NCBI GenBank assembly: GCA_963843365.1
Contig: CAWJKG010000003.1
Location: 1,054,001 to 1,118,000, forward strand
Source of the DNA: Bog-473 sp963843365
GTDB lineage: Bacteria > Actinomycetota > Acidimicrobiia > Acidimicrobiales > RAAP-2
Length of the DNA: 64,000 nt
Reading direction: 5' to 3'
This document shows positions 53,759-62,778 of this stretch, in pieces. Numbering within the stretch: the stretch's first letter is position 1; each line of letters starts with the position of its first letter. Below the pieces are notes generated by a model. The model saw nothing but the letters and a program-made list of their open reading frames with translations. It made no database searches and was not told the DNA's origin. Made by a program: the position numbers and the translations under genes.

Positions 53759-56059
53759 ATGCTCTCCGACGCCGATCTGCTGCACTCGCCCCTCGAGGAT
53801 CTCACGGCCCTGGCCCGGGTCGTGCGCGACGGCGCCCACGGGCGCCGGGTGACCTACTCCCCCAAGGTCTTCATTCCGCTGACCATGCTGTGCCGCGACC
53901 GCTGCGGCTACTGCACCTTCGCCAAGGCTCCCGCCCGCGTCACGGCCCCCTACCTCCTCCCCGAAGAGGTGCTGGCCATCGCCGCGGCGGGAAAGGCGGC
54001 GGGGTGCCACGAGGCGCTCTTCACGCTGGGCGAGCGTCCCGAGGAGCGCTATCCCGTGGCGGCGGAGTGGCTGGCCGGGCAGGGCTACGCCTCGACGGTG
54101 GACTACCTCGCCGCCATGTGCCGACTCGTCCTGGAGGAGACCGGCCTGCTCCCCCACGCCAACGCCGGCGCGCTCGATGCGTCCGAGCTGGCCGCGCTGC
54201 GTCCGGTGGCGGCCAGCCAGGGCATGATGCTCGAGTCGCTGGCCGAGGGCCTGGACGCGCACCGGGGCGCGCCCGACAAGGTGCCCGCCCGCCGGCTGGC
54301 CACCCTGGAGCACGCCGGCGCGCTCGCCATCCCGTTCACCACCGGCCTCCTGGTCGGCATCGGCGACAGCAGGACGGACCAGCTCGCCGGGCTGCACGCC
54401 ATTGCGGCCGCCCACGCGCGTCACGGCCACGTGCAGGAGGTCATCGTCCAGAACTTCCTGCCCAAGCCGGGCACGGCCATGTTCCGCGCCGCGCCGTGCC
54501 CGCCCGAGGACCTGCAGTGGGCCATTGCGGCGGCGCGCCTGGTCCTGGCGCCGGAGATCCACGTGCAGGCGCCGCCCAACCTCTCCGACGACCTGGCGCC
54601 ACTGCTGGCCGCCGGCATCGACGACTGGGGCGGCGTGTCGCCCGTCACCGCCGACCACGTCAACCCCGAGCGGGCCTGGCCGGCACTCGACATCCTGCGC
54701 GCCGCCACCGAGGCCGCCGGCCACACGCTGGCCCCGCGCCTGACCGTCTACCCGACCTTCGCCCACGACCCGGCCCGCTGGCTCGACCCGGCGCTGCACT
54801 TCGGAGTCCTCGACGCGTCCGACGCCGAGGGGCTGGCCCGCGACGCCGCCTGGTGCTCGGGGGGCGAGGAGCCGCCGCCCCCCTTGCTCGACGAGCCTGC
54901 GCCCGGCGCCGTACCCGCACCGGCGCGCCCGAGCGCCGGCGGGGGCGCCGTCGACGAGGTGCTGGCCGGCGTGGCCCTGGGCCAGGAGCTGGGCCCGGCC
55001 GAGATCGTCACCCTGTTCGGCGCCCGCGGGCCCGAGGTGCGCCGGGTGGCCGAGGTGGCCGACGACCTGCGCCGGCGTCTCGCCGGCGACGAGGTCACGT
55101 TCGTGCGCAACCGCAACATCAACTACACCAACGTGTGCACGTTCAAGTGCCGCTTCTGCGCCTTCTCCAAGGGGCCGCTCTCGCTCAACCTGCGCGGGGC
55201 GCCGTACCTGCTCGAGCTCGACGAGATCACCCGGCGGGTGGCCGAGGCGGTCGACGAGGGGGCCACCGAGGTCTGCCTGCAGGGCGGCATCCACCCCAAC
55301 TTCGACGGCGACTACTACCTGCACGTGCTCGAGGCGGTGCGGGCCGGCTCGCCCGACATCCACATCCACGGCTTCACCGCGCTGGAGGTGACGGAGGGGG
55401 CGCGCCGCTCGGGGGTGCCCCTGGCCGAGTACCTGACGCGGCTGAAGGAGGCCGGGCTCAAGACGCTGCCGGGCACCGCGGCCGAGATCCTCGACGACGA
55501 GGTGCGCGCCGTCATCTGCCCCGACAAGATCAACACGGAGGAATGGCTCGAGGCGCACCGCACCGCGCACGGCGTGGGGCTGCGCTCCAACATCACCATC
55601 ATGTTCGGCTCGGTGGAGCAGCCGGTGAGCTGGGCCCGCCACATGGTGCGCACCCGGGCTCTCCAGCGCGAGACGGGCGGCTTCACCGAGTTCGTGCCGC
55701 TGCCCTTCGTGCACATGGCCACCCCGATCTACCTCCAGCGCAAGGCGCGGCGGGGGCCGACCTTCCGCGAGACCGTGCTCATGCACGCGGTGGCGCGCAT
55801 CGCCTACGCGGGCGACATCGACAACATCCAGGTGAGCTGGGTCAAAATGGGCGCCGAGGGCGCGCGCCAGCTCCTGCGCGCCGGGGCCAACGACCTGGGC
55901 GGCACGCTGATGGACGAGAACATCTCGCGGGCGGCGGGCGCCCGGCACGGGCAGCGCATGGGGGTCGAGGAGCTCGAGGCCATCGTGGCCCCGCTGGGGC
56001 GTCCCCTGGTGCAGCGCTCCACCCTGTACGCGTCGGCCGGCGCGCCGGCGGGCGCGTGA
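53759..56059 (+). CDS. fbiC: FO synthase FbiC (fused CofG/CofH radical SAM)
   Basis: 766 aa with two radical-SAM halves. CofG part: TMLCRDRCGYCTFAKAP (CxxxCxxC), then ALFTLGERPEERYP, HANAGALDASELAALRPVAA and QNFLPKPGTAMFR. CofH part: NINYTNVCTFKCRFCAFSKG (CxxxCxxC), LQGGIHPNFDGDYYLHVLEA, KIN(TEEWLEAHRTAHGVG), MFGSVEQPVSWARHM. It makes FO, the flavin-like chromophore of coenzyme F420, from tyrosine and the ribityl precursor. It starts next to pgl, in a redox-cofactor cluster with gnd. The stop overlaps the next gene. Confidence 0.96.
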   Translation: MLSDADLLHSPLEDLTALARVVRDGAHGRRVTYSPKVFIPLTMLCRDRCGYCTFAKAPARVTAPYLLPEEVLAIAAAGKAAGCHEALFTLGERPEERYPVAAEWLAGQGYASTVDYLAAMCRLVLEETGLLPHANAGALDASELAALRPVAASQGMMLESLAEGLDAHRGAPDKVPARRLATLEHAGALAIPFTTGLLVGIGDSRTDQLAGLHAIAAAHARHGHVQEVIVQNFLPKPGTAMFRAAPCPPEDLQWAIAAARLVLAPEIHVQAPPNLSDDLAPLLAAGIDDWGGVSPVTADHVNPERAWPALDILRAATEAAGHTLAPRLTVYPTFAHDPARWLDPALHFGVLDASDAEGLARDAAWCSGGEEPPPPLLDEPAPGAVPAPARPSAGGGAVDEVLAGVALGQELGPAEIVTLFGARGPEVRRVAEVADDLRRRLAGDEVTFVRNRNINYTNVCTFKCRFCAFSKGPLSLNLRGAPYLLELDEITRRVAEAVDEGATEVCLQGGIHPNFDGDYYLHVLEAVRAGSPDIHIHGFTALEVTEGARRSGVPLAEYLTRLKEAGLKTLPGTAAEILDDEVRAVICPDKINTEEWLEAHRTAHGVGLRSNITIMFGSVEQPVSWARHMVRTRALQRETGGFTEFVPLPFVHMATPIYLQRKARRGPTFRETVLMHAVARIAYAGDIDNIQVSWVKMGAEGARQLLRAGANDLGGTLMDENISRAAGARHGQRMGVEELEAIVAPLGRPLVQRSTLYASAGAPAGA

Positions 56060-57081
56060 GCGACGCCGACGAGGCGGCGGCCCGCCAGCGCGCCTCCGAT
56101 GCCCTCTTCGCGGACCACGTGCTCTCCGCCGCGCAGCTGCGCGAGCTGCAGGACATGATCGGCTCGCTGGGCGACATGGCGCGCGAGGGCACGTCGGTCG
56201 GCGACCTCAAGATCGCCAACGCGGCCCTGGGTGAAATGGCCGAGGCCTTCCGGGTCTTCCGTCCGTACCGCCACATCCGCAAAATCACCATGTTCGGCTC
56301 GGCCCGGACCAAGCCGGACGACCCCATCTACCTGCTGGCCCGCGACCTGGCCGCCAAGCTGGCCGCCGCCGACTGGATGGTGGTGACGGGCGCCGGCCCC
56401 GGCATCATGGCCGCCGGGCTGGAGGGGGCGGGCCGGGACCATGCCTTCGGGGTCAACATCCGGCTGCCCCACGAGGGGGACGCCAACCCGTTCATCGCGC
56501 AGGATCCCAAGCTCGTCGAGATGCGGTACTTCTTCACCCGCAAGCTCATGCTCATCAAGGAGTCCCACGCCTACGCCGTGCTGCCGGGTGGCTTCGGCAC
56601 CCAGGACGAGGCCTTCGAGTTGCTGACCCTGCTGCAGACGGGGAAGGCCGAGCCGGCCCCGGTCGTCATGATCGAGACACCAGGGGGCACCTACTGGCAT
56701 ACGTGGCTGCGCTTCGTGCGGGAGTCGGCCATCGACGCCGGGTGGGTGTCGCCCGAGGACCAGGCGCTCTTCAAGGTGACGAACACGCTCGAGGAGGCCT
56801 GCGACGAGATTCTGGGCTTCTACCGCAACTACCACTCCGTCCGCTGGGTGGGCGACCTCCTGGTGCTGCGCATGCAGGTGCAGCCGAGCAAGGCCGAGGT
56901 GGCCGAGCTGAACCGCCGCTTCGCCGACATAGTGGTGCGGGGCAACATCCGCACGGCCGGTCCCTTCCCGCCCGAGCGCAACGACCATCCCGAGCTGCCC
57001 CGGCTGGCGCTGCGCTTCGACCGCCTCCACTACGCGCGCCTGCGCCAGCTCATCGACGCCGTCAACGAGTGCACCGGATGA
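56056..57081 (+). CDS. LOG-family (TIGR00730-like) nucleotide-binding protein
   Basis: 341 aa, larger than the usual 190-250 aa. Core: ITMFGSARTKPDDPIYLLAR, VVTGAGPGIMAAGLEGAGRD, FFTRKLMLIKESHAYAVLPG, then the LOG motif PGGFGTQDEAFELLTLLQTG. LOG proteins cleave cytokinin-type or nucleotide 5'-monophosphates or act on NMPs; many 'lysine decarboxylase' labels are wrong. The extra C-terminal 90 residues (YRNYHSVRWVGDLLVLRMQV) are typical of an actinobacterial subgroup. GTG overlaps the fbiC stop (GTGA). Confidence 0.88.
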   Translation: MSDADEAAARQRASDALFADHVLSAAQLRELQDMIGSLGDMAREGTSVGDLKIANAALGEMAEAFRVFRPYRHIRKITMFGSARTKPDDPIYLLARDLAAKLAAADWMVVTGAGPGIMAAGLEGAGRDHAFGVNIRLPHEGDANPFIAQDPKLVEMRYFFTRKLMLIKESHAYAVLPGGFGTQDEAFELLTLLQTGKAEPAPVVMIETPGGTYWHTWLRFVRESAIDAGWVSPEDQALFKVTNTLEEACDEILGFYRNYHSVRWVGDLLVLRMQVQPSKAEVAELNRRFADIVVRGNIRTAGPFPPERNDHPELPRLALRFDRLHYARLRQLIDAVNECTG

Positions 57082-58613
57082 GGGCGCGGGCGGGTCGGCG
57101 CCTGCTCGCCGCGCCGGCCCTCCTCGCCGCGCTGGGTGGCCTCGCCCTGGTCCCGGCGGCACCACCCGCCTCCGCCACCACTCCCCCGGTGAACGCCGCG
57201 GTCGCGTTCGGCACGACGGCCGTCGGTGGCAACGCCGTGGCCAACGCCAACGCACCGGTGGTGGCCGTCGCCGCCACCGGTGACGGGTCCGGCTACTGGC
57301 TGGCCGGGCGCGACGGGGGCGTCTTCAACTACGGCGACGCCGGCTTCTTCGGCTCGGCGGGCGCGCTGGCGCTCAACGCGCCGATCGTCGGCCTGGCGTC
57401 CACGCCCGACGGCAAGGGCTACTGGCTGGTGGCGTCCGACGGCGGCGTCTTCAACTACGGCGACGCGCGCTTCTACGGGTCCACGGGGTCGTTGCACCTG
57501 CACGCACCCGTCGTCGGCATGGCACCCACACCCGACGGCAGGGGCTACTGGCTGGTGGCGTCCGACGGCGGCATCTTCAGCTACGGGGACGCCGGCTTCG
57601 TCGGCTCGGCCGGGGCGCTCTCCCTCAACGCGCCCGTGGTGGGCATGGCCGCCACCTCCGACGGCGGCGGCTACTGGTTGGTGGCGCGGGACGGCGGCAT
57701 CTTCACCTACGGCGACGCGCACTTCCTCGGCTCCGCCGGCTCGCTCGCGTTGGCCCAGCCGGTCACGGGCATGGCGGCGACCGCGGACGGCGGCGGCTAC
57801 TGGCTGGTGGCCCGCGACGGTGGGGTCTTCACGTACGGCGACGCCCGCTACTTCGGCTCGTTGGGCGGGACCGCGGTGCCCGGACCCGTGGTGGGCCTGG
57901 CCGCGGCGGCCCAGGGTGCCGGCTACTGGCTGGCCGTGGGGTCGCAGCCCCTGGCCGGCGAGGTGGTGGGCATCGATCCGGGCCACAACGGGCTCAACTA
58001 CAGCGCGCCGGGCGTCATCGACCAGCCCGTCTTCAACGGAAGGGGGACCGAGACCTGCGACACGACGGGCACGGCGACGGACAGCGGGTACACCGAGGCC
58101 CAGTTCAACTTCAACGTCGCCACCGACCTGGCGTCGGACCTGCAGGCCGAGGGGGCCACGGTGGTCCTGACCCGGCCGAACAACCAGGGCGTCGGGCCCT
58201 GTGTCACCACGCGGGCCGCCATCATCAACGCCGCCCACGCCGACGTCGCGGTCGACATCCACGCCGACGGCGGGCCGGCGGACGGGCGCGGCTTCACGGT
58301 GTCCGAACCCACAGCGGACGGGCCGAACAACGGCGTGATCGCTTCTTCCGATGCCTTCGCAGCCACCCTGCGCGACGCCTTCGCGGCGGGCACGCCCATG
58401 CCGGTGAGCACCTACGACGGCGTCGACGGCCTGCAGCCCCGCGACGACCTGGCCGGGCTCAACCTGACCACGGTGCCCAAGGTCCTCATCGAGTGCGGCA
58501 ACATGCGCAACGCCACCGACGCCGCCCTGCTGGTGACGCCGGCCTTCCAGCAGGCCGCGGCGGCGGCCATGGCCCAGGCCATCACCACCTTCCTGGCGGG
58601 AGGGCCCGGCTGA
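57078..58613 (+). CDS. Secreted N-acetylmuramoyl-L-alanine amidase with repeats
   Basis: 511 aa. Signal peptide (RRLLAAPALLAALGGLALVP then ASATT). There follow about six repeats of roughly 46 aa with pattern GYWLVAxDGGxFxYGDAxFxGS (first repeat near residue 70, last near 290). The C-terminal Amidase_3 domain contains GEVVGIDPGHNG (His, zinc), YTEAQFNFNVATDLASDLQA (Glu), VDIHADGG (His) and the catalytic ECGNMRN. The repeats are probably wall-binding or propeller-like. Its ATG overlaps the LOG-gene stop (ATGA), so it is coupled to that gene. Confidence 0.9.
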   Translation: MRARAGRRLLAAPALLAALGGLALVPAAPPASATTPPVNAAVAFGTTAVGGNAVANANAPVVAVAATGDGSGYWLAGRDGGVFNYGDAGFFGSAGALALNAPIVGLASTPDGKGYWLVASDGGVFNYGDARFYGSTGSLHLHAPVVGMAPTPDGRGYWLVASDGGIFSYGDAGFVGSAGALSLNAPVVGMAATSDGGGYWLVARDGGIFTYGDAHFLGSAGSLALAQPVTGMAATADGGGYWLVARDGGVFTYGDARYFGSLGGTAVPGPVVGLAAAAQGAGYWLAVGSQPLAGEVVGIDPGHNGLNYSAPGVIDQPVFNGRGTETCDTTGTATDSGYTEAQFNFNVATDLASDLQAEGATVVLTRPNNQGVGPCVTTRAAIINAAHADVAVDIHADGGPADGRGFTVSEPTADGPNNGVIASSDAFAATLRDAFAAGTPMPVSTYDGVDGLQPRDDLAGLNLTTVPKVLIECGNMRNATDAALLVTPAFQQAAAAAMAQAITTFLAGGPG

Positions 58614-58614
58614 C

Positions 58615-59148
58615 TCAGCCGCCCAGGGGCGCCCGCGCCACCGTCGTGTAGACGTGCCCCCGCGGCGAAGGCTCCGAGGCCACCAGATCGACGGACGGCA
58701 CGGCGAAAGCGGCGGCGCACGGGATCCCCTCCAGCTCGGCTTGGGCCTGGCGCCCCAACCGGCCCTTGACGCGGGCCAGCGTCAGGTGGCCGTTGAAGGG
58801 GGGTTCGCCGCCGGCGCGCGGCGGCACCATCCCCGCGGTCGCATCGTGCACCTGCGTCGCCAGCTCGCCCAGTCCGTGTGCGGGCAGCTGCAGCACCCGC
58901 ACCTGGGAGAACCACGCCGTCGCCGGACCGAGCCGGCACTCGACCGGCCCCGGGAAGCCGGCGAGGGCGGCCTGCAGGGCCGCGCCCAGCGCGTCCAGGC
59001 GGTCCTCGGCGACCTCGCCCAGGAAGCGCAGCGTGACGTGCCAGCGGGTGGGGCCGACCAGGCGCAGATTCTTACGCTGCTCGAGCCCCAGCGCCTCCAG
59101 CTCCCGTCGCGTGGGCTCGTCGGGCCAGGCGGCCACGAAGGTCCGCAC
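58615..59148 (-). CDS. thpR: 2'-5' RNA ligase / cyclic phosphodiesterase ThpR
   Basis: 177 aa, the 2H phosphoesterase fold with the two HxT motifs HVTL (in TRWHVTLRFLGEV) and HLTL (in NGHLTLARVKG). Starts MRTFVAAWPDEPTRRELEAL. The family breaks 2',3'-cyclic phosphates and ligates RNA in vitro. The stop lies two bases from the convergent amidase stop. It precedes a small gene on the same strand. Confidence 0.9.
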   Translation of the reverse strand: MRTFVAAWPDEPTRRELEALGLEQRKNLRLVGPTRWHVTLRFLGEVAEDRLDALGAALQAALAGFPGPVECRLGPATAWFSQVRVLQLPAHGLGELATQVHDATAGMVPPRAGGEPPFNGHLTLARVKGRLGRQAQAELEGIPCAAAFAVPSVDLVASEPSPRGHVYTTVARAPLGG

Positions 59149-59161
59149 GCCGGCGGCCGGG

Positions 59162-59407
59162 TCAGGCGCCGTCGTCGAGCGGCTCGGCGGAGCGGGAGCC
59201 CTCGCGCAAGGCAGCCACCGAGCGCTCGAGGGCCCGACGCGCCTTGAGCAGGCGCCGCTCCAGCGCCAGCGCCTCCCCCGTCTCGGCCGAGTCGGGATCG
59301 CCGGCCGTGGCGAGGCGCAGCGCGTCCAGCGCCATGTCGCCCAGCTCCTCGAGGAGGCCGTCGAGGCGGGCCGCCAGGTCCTCGACGGCCTCGCTGGAGG
59401 GGCTCAC
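59162..59407 (-). CDS. Small coiled-coil protein
   Basis: 81 aa, VSPSSEAVEDLAARLDGLLE then MALDALRLATAGDP and LERRLLKARRALERSVAALR. It is nearly all helix with Leu/Ala heptads, so probably a short coiled coil. The GTG start overlaps the acyl-CoA ligase stop, and it ends 13 bp before thpR. No known family. Confidence 0.6.
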   Translation of the reverse strand: MSPSSEAVEDLAARLDGLLEELGDMALDALRLATAGDPDSAETGEALALERRLLKARRALERSVAALREGSRSAEPLDDGA

Positions 59408-61022
59408 TTGGGCAGCGGCGTGGTCTGGACCGTGTAGGCGCCGTCGGCGTAGGCGGCCCGCATGACCTTCTTGTCGAACTTGCCGACGCTGGTCTTGGGC
59501 ACCTCGACGACGAAGGTCCACTGGTCGGGCAGCCACCAGCGCGGCACGCGGTCGACCAGGAAGGCGACCAGGTCGGCCGGGGCCGGCGTGCGGCCCGGCT
59601 TGGGCACCACGGCCACCAGGGGGCGTTCGGACCACTTGGCGTCGGGGACGGCGATGACGGCGGCCTCGAAGACGTCGGGGTGCGCCATGACGGCGTTCTC
59701 GAGCTCGACCGAGGAGATCCACTCGCCACCGGACTTGATGACGTCCTTGGTGCGGTCCGAGATCGTCATGTAGCCCTGGGTGTCGAGGGTGCCGACGTCG
59801 CCGGTGCGCAGCCAGCCGTCGTGGAACTTCTCCGGGTCCTCGTCCTTGTAGTACGAGCCCGTGATCCACGGGCCGCGGATCTCGAACTCGCCGACCGACT
59901 TCCCGTCGTTGGGGAGCACGATCCCACCTTCGGAGACGACGCGCACCTCGACCCCGCCCACCACGCGGCCGGCCTTGACCTTGTAGTACATGGCGTCATG
60001 GCCGTCGTGGCGGCGCGCCGGGGAAGCCCGAAGGCGGCCAGCGGGCTCGTCTCGGTCATACCCCAGCCCTGGATGATGGTGGCGCCGAAGCGCTTCTCGA
60101 ACGCCTCGATGAGCGACTCGGGCACGGCAGCGCCGCCGGCCGTGATGGCGCGCACGGTGGAGAAGTCGATCGGCGTGTCGAGCGCCAGCAGCCCGTTCCA
60201 GATGGTCGGGACGCCGCAGGCGAGCGTCGGGTGGTGCTCGTTGATGACGTCGGCCAGGCTCTGCCCCATCAGGTACATCTGCGGCATGATCATGTCGGTG
60301 CCGGCCAGCCAGGCGCCGTAGGGAGTACCCCAGGCCATGGCGTGGAACATGGGCACGATGATCAGAATGCGGTCCGTCTCCATCATGCCGACCGAGGAGG
60401 CCGACTGCTCCGCCATGGTGTGCAGCCAAATGGAGCGGTGCGAGTAGACGACGCCCTTGGGATTGCCCGTCGTCCCGCTCGTGTAACACATGGCGGCGGC
60501 CGACCGCTCGTCGAGGTCGGGCCAGTCGAAGCCCGCCTCCTCGGCGCCGAGCAGGCGCTCGTAGGAGAGCGTCTCGCCCAGGGAGGAGGTGTCCGCCTCC
60601 CCCACCACGATGATCGTCTCGACCGTCTTGAGGTCGTCCTTGATGGCGGCCAGCAGGGGAATGAGCGAGGCGTCGACGATGATGCAGCGGTCCTCGGCGT
60701 GGTTCACCACGTAGGCCAGCTGTTCGGCGGGCAGGCGGATGTTGAGCGTGTGCAGCACGGCGCCCATGGCGGGAATGGCGAGGTACGCCTCCAGGTGGCC
60801 CTGGTTGTTCCAGCAGAAGGTGCCGACCCGGTCACCGGGCTCGATGCCGAGCCGGGTGAGGGCGGCAGCCAGCTTCTCGGCCCGGATGGCCACCTCGTTG
60901 AAGGTGGCCCGGCGGCTCCCGCCCTCCTCCACGGTGGTGACGGCGCTGTCGCCGTGGACCTGCTGCCCGTGCCTGAGGATGTCTCTGATCAGGAGGGGGG
61001 CCTCCTGCATGGTGCTGTGCAT
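59404..61022 (-). CDS. Acyl-CoA synthetase (FadD-like), one frame break
   Basis: About 540 aa. AMP-binding P-loop AMCYTSGTTGNPKGVVYSHRS, FHAMAWGTPYGAWLAGT, GWGMTETSP. After the break near 59990-60010 it continues as YYKVKAGRVVGGVEVRVVSE, FEIRGPWITGSYYKDED, WLRTGDVGTLDTQGYMTISD, RTKDVIKSGGEWISSVELEN and the catalytic Lys in PKTSVGKFDKKVMR. This activates medium/long fatty acids to CoA thioesters. The N-terminus MHSTMQEAPLLIRDIL fits a family relative. The break is probably one wrong base. Confidence 0.9.
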
Positions 61023-61109
61023 GCACCAAGTATGACGAGCGCGCCCTTGCCGTGCCGGGGCGGGACCGACCCGGGCCGTCTTCCCTCGGCACGGCGGTTG
61101 CCCTGCCGC

Positions 61110-61671
61110 TCAACGGGGTGTGACGTCGACCTCCGCCTGCCGCAAGCGTGTGAGGACGGCGTTCTCGCGCTTGGGCCCCACCGACGAGAAGAGAATGACG
61201 TCCAGCGGATACCAGAGCCCCACCCAGGCCAGGACCCAGCCCGCCAGGTTGGCCAGGTCCTCCTGCGAGTTGGAGACAGCGGTCGCCACGGCGATGATGA
61301 GCCCGACCAACGCGACCGGTATGCCGATCTTGAGTGCGGAGTAGGCATCACGCCGGGCGATGCGCCGTTCCCGGTTGTTGCGACTGATCCGCTCTTCGCA
61401 GTAGCCGACGAGCGCCTGGCGACAGGCGTGCCGGCGTCTCGGGCTCGAGCGCCGCGGCCGGGACCTCGAGCTCCAGACGCACCGGCGCCCGTGAGCGGCG
61501 ACTCCGCAGCTCGCTCAGGCAGTAGTCGACGCCTGGTTCGAAGCGGCACTGCGAGGTCGTGGTCGCCCAGTCCGGCGTCTGGAACATGTCCTCGGGCCGG
61601 CCCAACCGCAGATGGATCACCTCGGCGTCGTCCACGGCGGCACTCACCGGGAGATCCGGGCGGGGGCGCAT
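61110..61671 (-). CDS. Two-helix membrane protein, one frame break
   Basis: About 187 aa. The first part is soluble (MRPRPDLPVSAAVDDAEVIH, LRLGRPEDMFQTPDWATT, LRSRRSRAPVRLELEVP), resembling a beta-rich domain. After a frame change near 61430 it continues ALVGYCEERISRNNRERRIA, with the membrane hairpin KIGIPVALVGLIIAVATAV and ANLAGWVLAWVGLWYPLDVI. It ends KRENAVLTRLRQAEVDV. I do not recognise the family. One base added or lost explains the break. Confidence 0.6.
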
Positions 61672-61770
61672 GCGCGCTGATGGTAAGGGTGGGCCCGAGG
61701 GCGCGCAACAACGATCGCCGCCCACGCTCCAGCCTACGAATTGATGCCGGGTGGACGTTCCGACGCCAGA

Positions 61771-62526
61771 ATGGCCGGCATGGACGGGTCCGCGGTCGAA
61801 GTCGTCGTCGCCCACAGCGAGCGCGCCACCCTGCGGGTAGGTGACGTGTTTCTCAAGATCGACGCTGATCAGGCGCGGGCCGACCGCGAAGTCGCAGCCA
61901 TGGCCCTGGCGCCGATCCCAACGCCGGTGGTCTTGTGGCGGAGGCCGCCCGTCCTCGCACTCGCCGCGCTCAAGGGGACGGCCCTCGGCCGCCTCGGTGC
62001 GCCCTCCCCCGCCTCGCCGGCGGCGTGGGCCGCCGCGGGAGCCGCCGTGCGGACGCTGCACGAGGCGCCGCCGCCGCCCTGGCCGGGCAAGAGTCGGGAC
62101 GAGCTGGCGTCGCGCCTCGACGAGGAATGTGTGTGGCTGCTCGGGCACGACGACGTCCTGCCCGCCGATGTGGTCACGCGCAACCGCCGGATCGCCGAAG
62201 CCGCGCTGCGACCGTGGAAGCCGGTCTTCGTGCACGGCGACCTGCAACTCGACCACGTGTTCGTCGACGGCGACCAGGTCACCGGTGTCGTCGACTGGTC
62301 CGAAGCGGCACCGGGCGACGCCCTGTTCGACCTCGCCATCCTGACGCTTGGGCATGAGGAGAACCTCGGCGACGTCGTCGCCGGGTACGGCACAGAGGTC
62401 GATGTCGACGTCATCCGGGCCTGGTGGTCGTGGCGCAGTCTCGTGGCCGCCCGCTGGCTGATCGAACACGGCTTCGACCCGTCCTCGCCGGGATGCGAGT
62501 TCGACGTGCTGCGATCGCAGATGTGA
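61771..62526 (+). CDS. Aminoglycoside phosphotransferase (APH)-like kinase
   Basis: About 251 aa. Kinase-like lobes: LRVGDVFLKIDADQARADRE (Lys for ATP), the catalytic loop VFVHGDLQLDHVFVDGD (HGDxxxxH for the usual HGDxxxxN) and the metal-site VTGVVDWSEAAPGDALFDLA. Small-molecule kinase family including sugar and antibiotic kinases; there is no sign that it is a resistance gene. Starts at ATG 61771 or 61780, and TTG 61741 is in frame. The catalytic-loop Asn reads His. Confidence 0.82.
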   Translation: MAGMDGSAVEVVVAHSERATLRVGDVFLKIDADQARADREVAAMALAPIPTPVVLWRRPPVLALAALKGTALGRLGAPSPASPAAWAAAGAAVRTLHEAPPPPWPGKSRDELASRLDEECVWLLGHDDVLPADVVTRNRRIAEAALRPWKPVFVHGDLQLDHVFVDGDQVTGVVDWSEAAPGDALFDLAILTLGHEENLGDVVAGYGTEVDVDVIRAWWSWRSLVAARWLIEHGFDPSSPGCEFDVLRSQM

Positions 62527-62592
62527 CGTCGCTGACGACGCGGCTCCCGCGGAGGTGCAGATTCTCGGTAGGTGGGGGTAGGTGGAAGCCGT

Positions 62593-62778
62593 GGAAGGTT
62601 CGACGACTCGACCGACTTTCTCCTCGGTATGGGAATGGCGCGGGGCCTCCTCGGGCTCGTCGACCCGGACACGCGGGCCGACGTGCTCCGCAGCGTGAGG
62701 CCTGACCTCAGCGACAGGTACGAACCTGGTGCACGAGCACGACAGAACACCGGTTCACGGCGGGTCTCCTATGTCTGA
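62593..62778 (+). pseudogene. C-terminal remnant of a SAM methyltransferase
   Basis: A short frame reads GRFDDSTDFLLGMGMARGLL and LVDPDTRADVLRSVRPDLSD then RYEPGARAR, which fits the C-terminal end of actinobacterial methyltransferase-domain proteins (FLLGMGMARGLLG...RYEPGVGVR). No catalytic SAM-binding part lies upstream, so it looks like a truncated fragment left by deletion or rearrangement. Confidence 0.45.

Noticed and set aside
53756..55948. 730-codon antisense frame across fbiC
   Set aside because: The opposite strand encodes FbiC with clear motifs; the antisense frame is a result of high GC at third positions.
53890..56055. Long frame running ahead of the LOG-like gene through fbiC
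   Set aside because: The part before 56056 is an Arg/Gly/Ala-rich shadow of fbiC; the real start is the GTG overlapping the fbiC stop.
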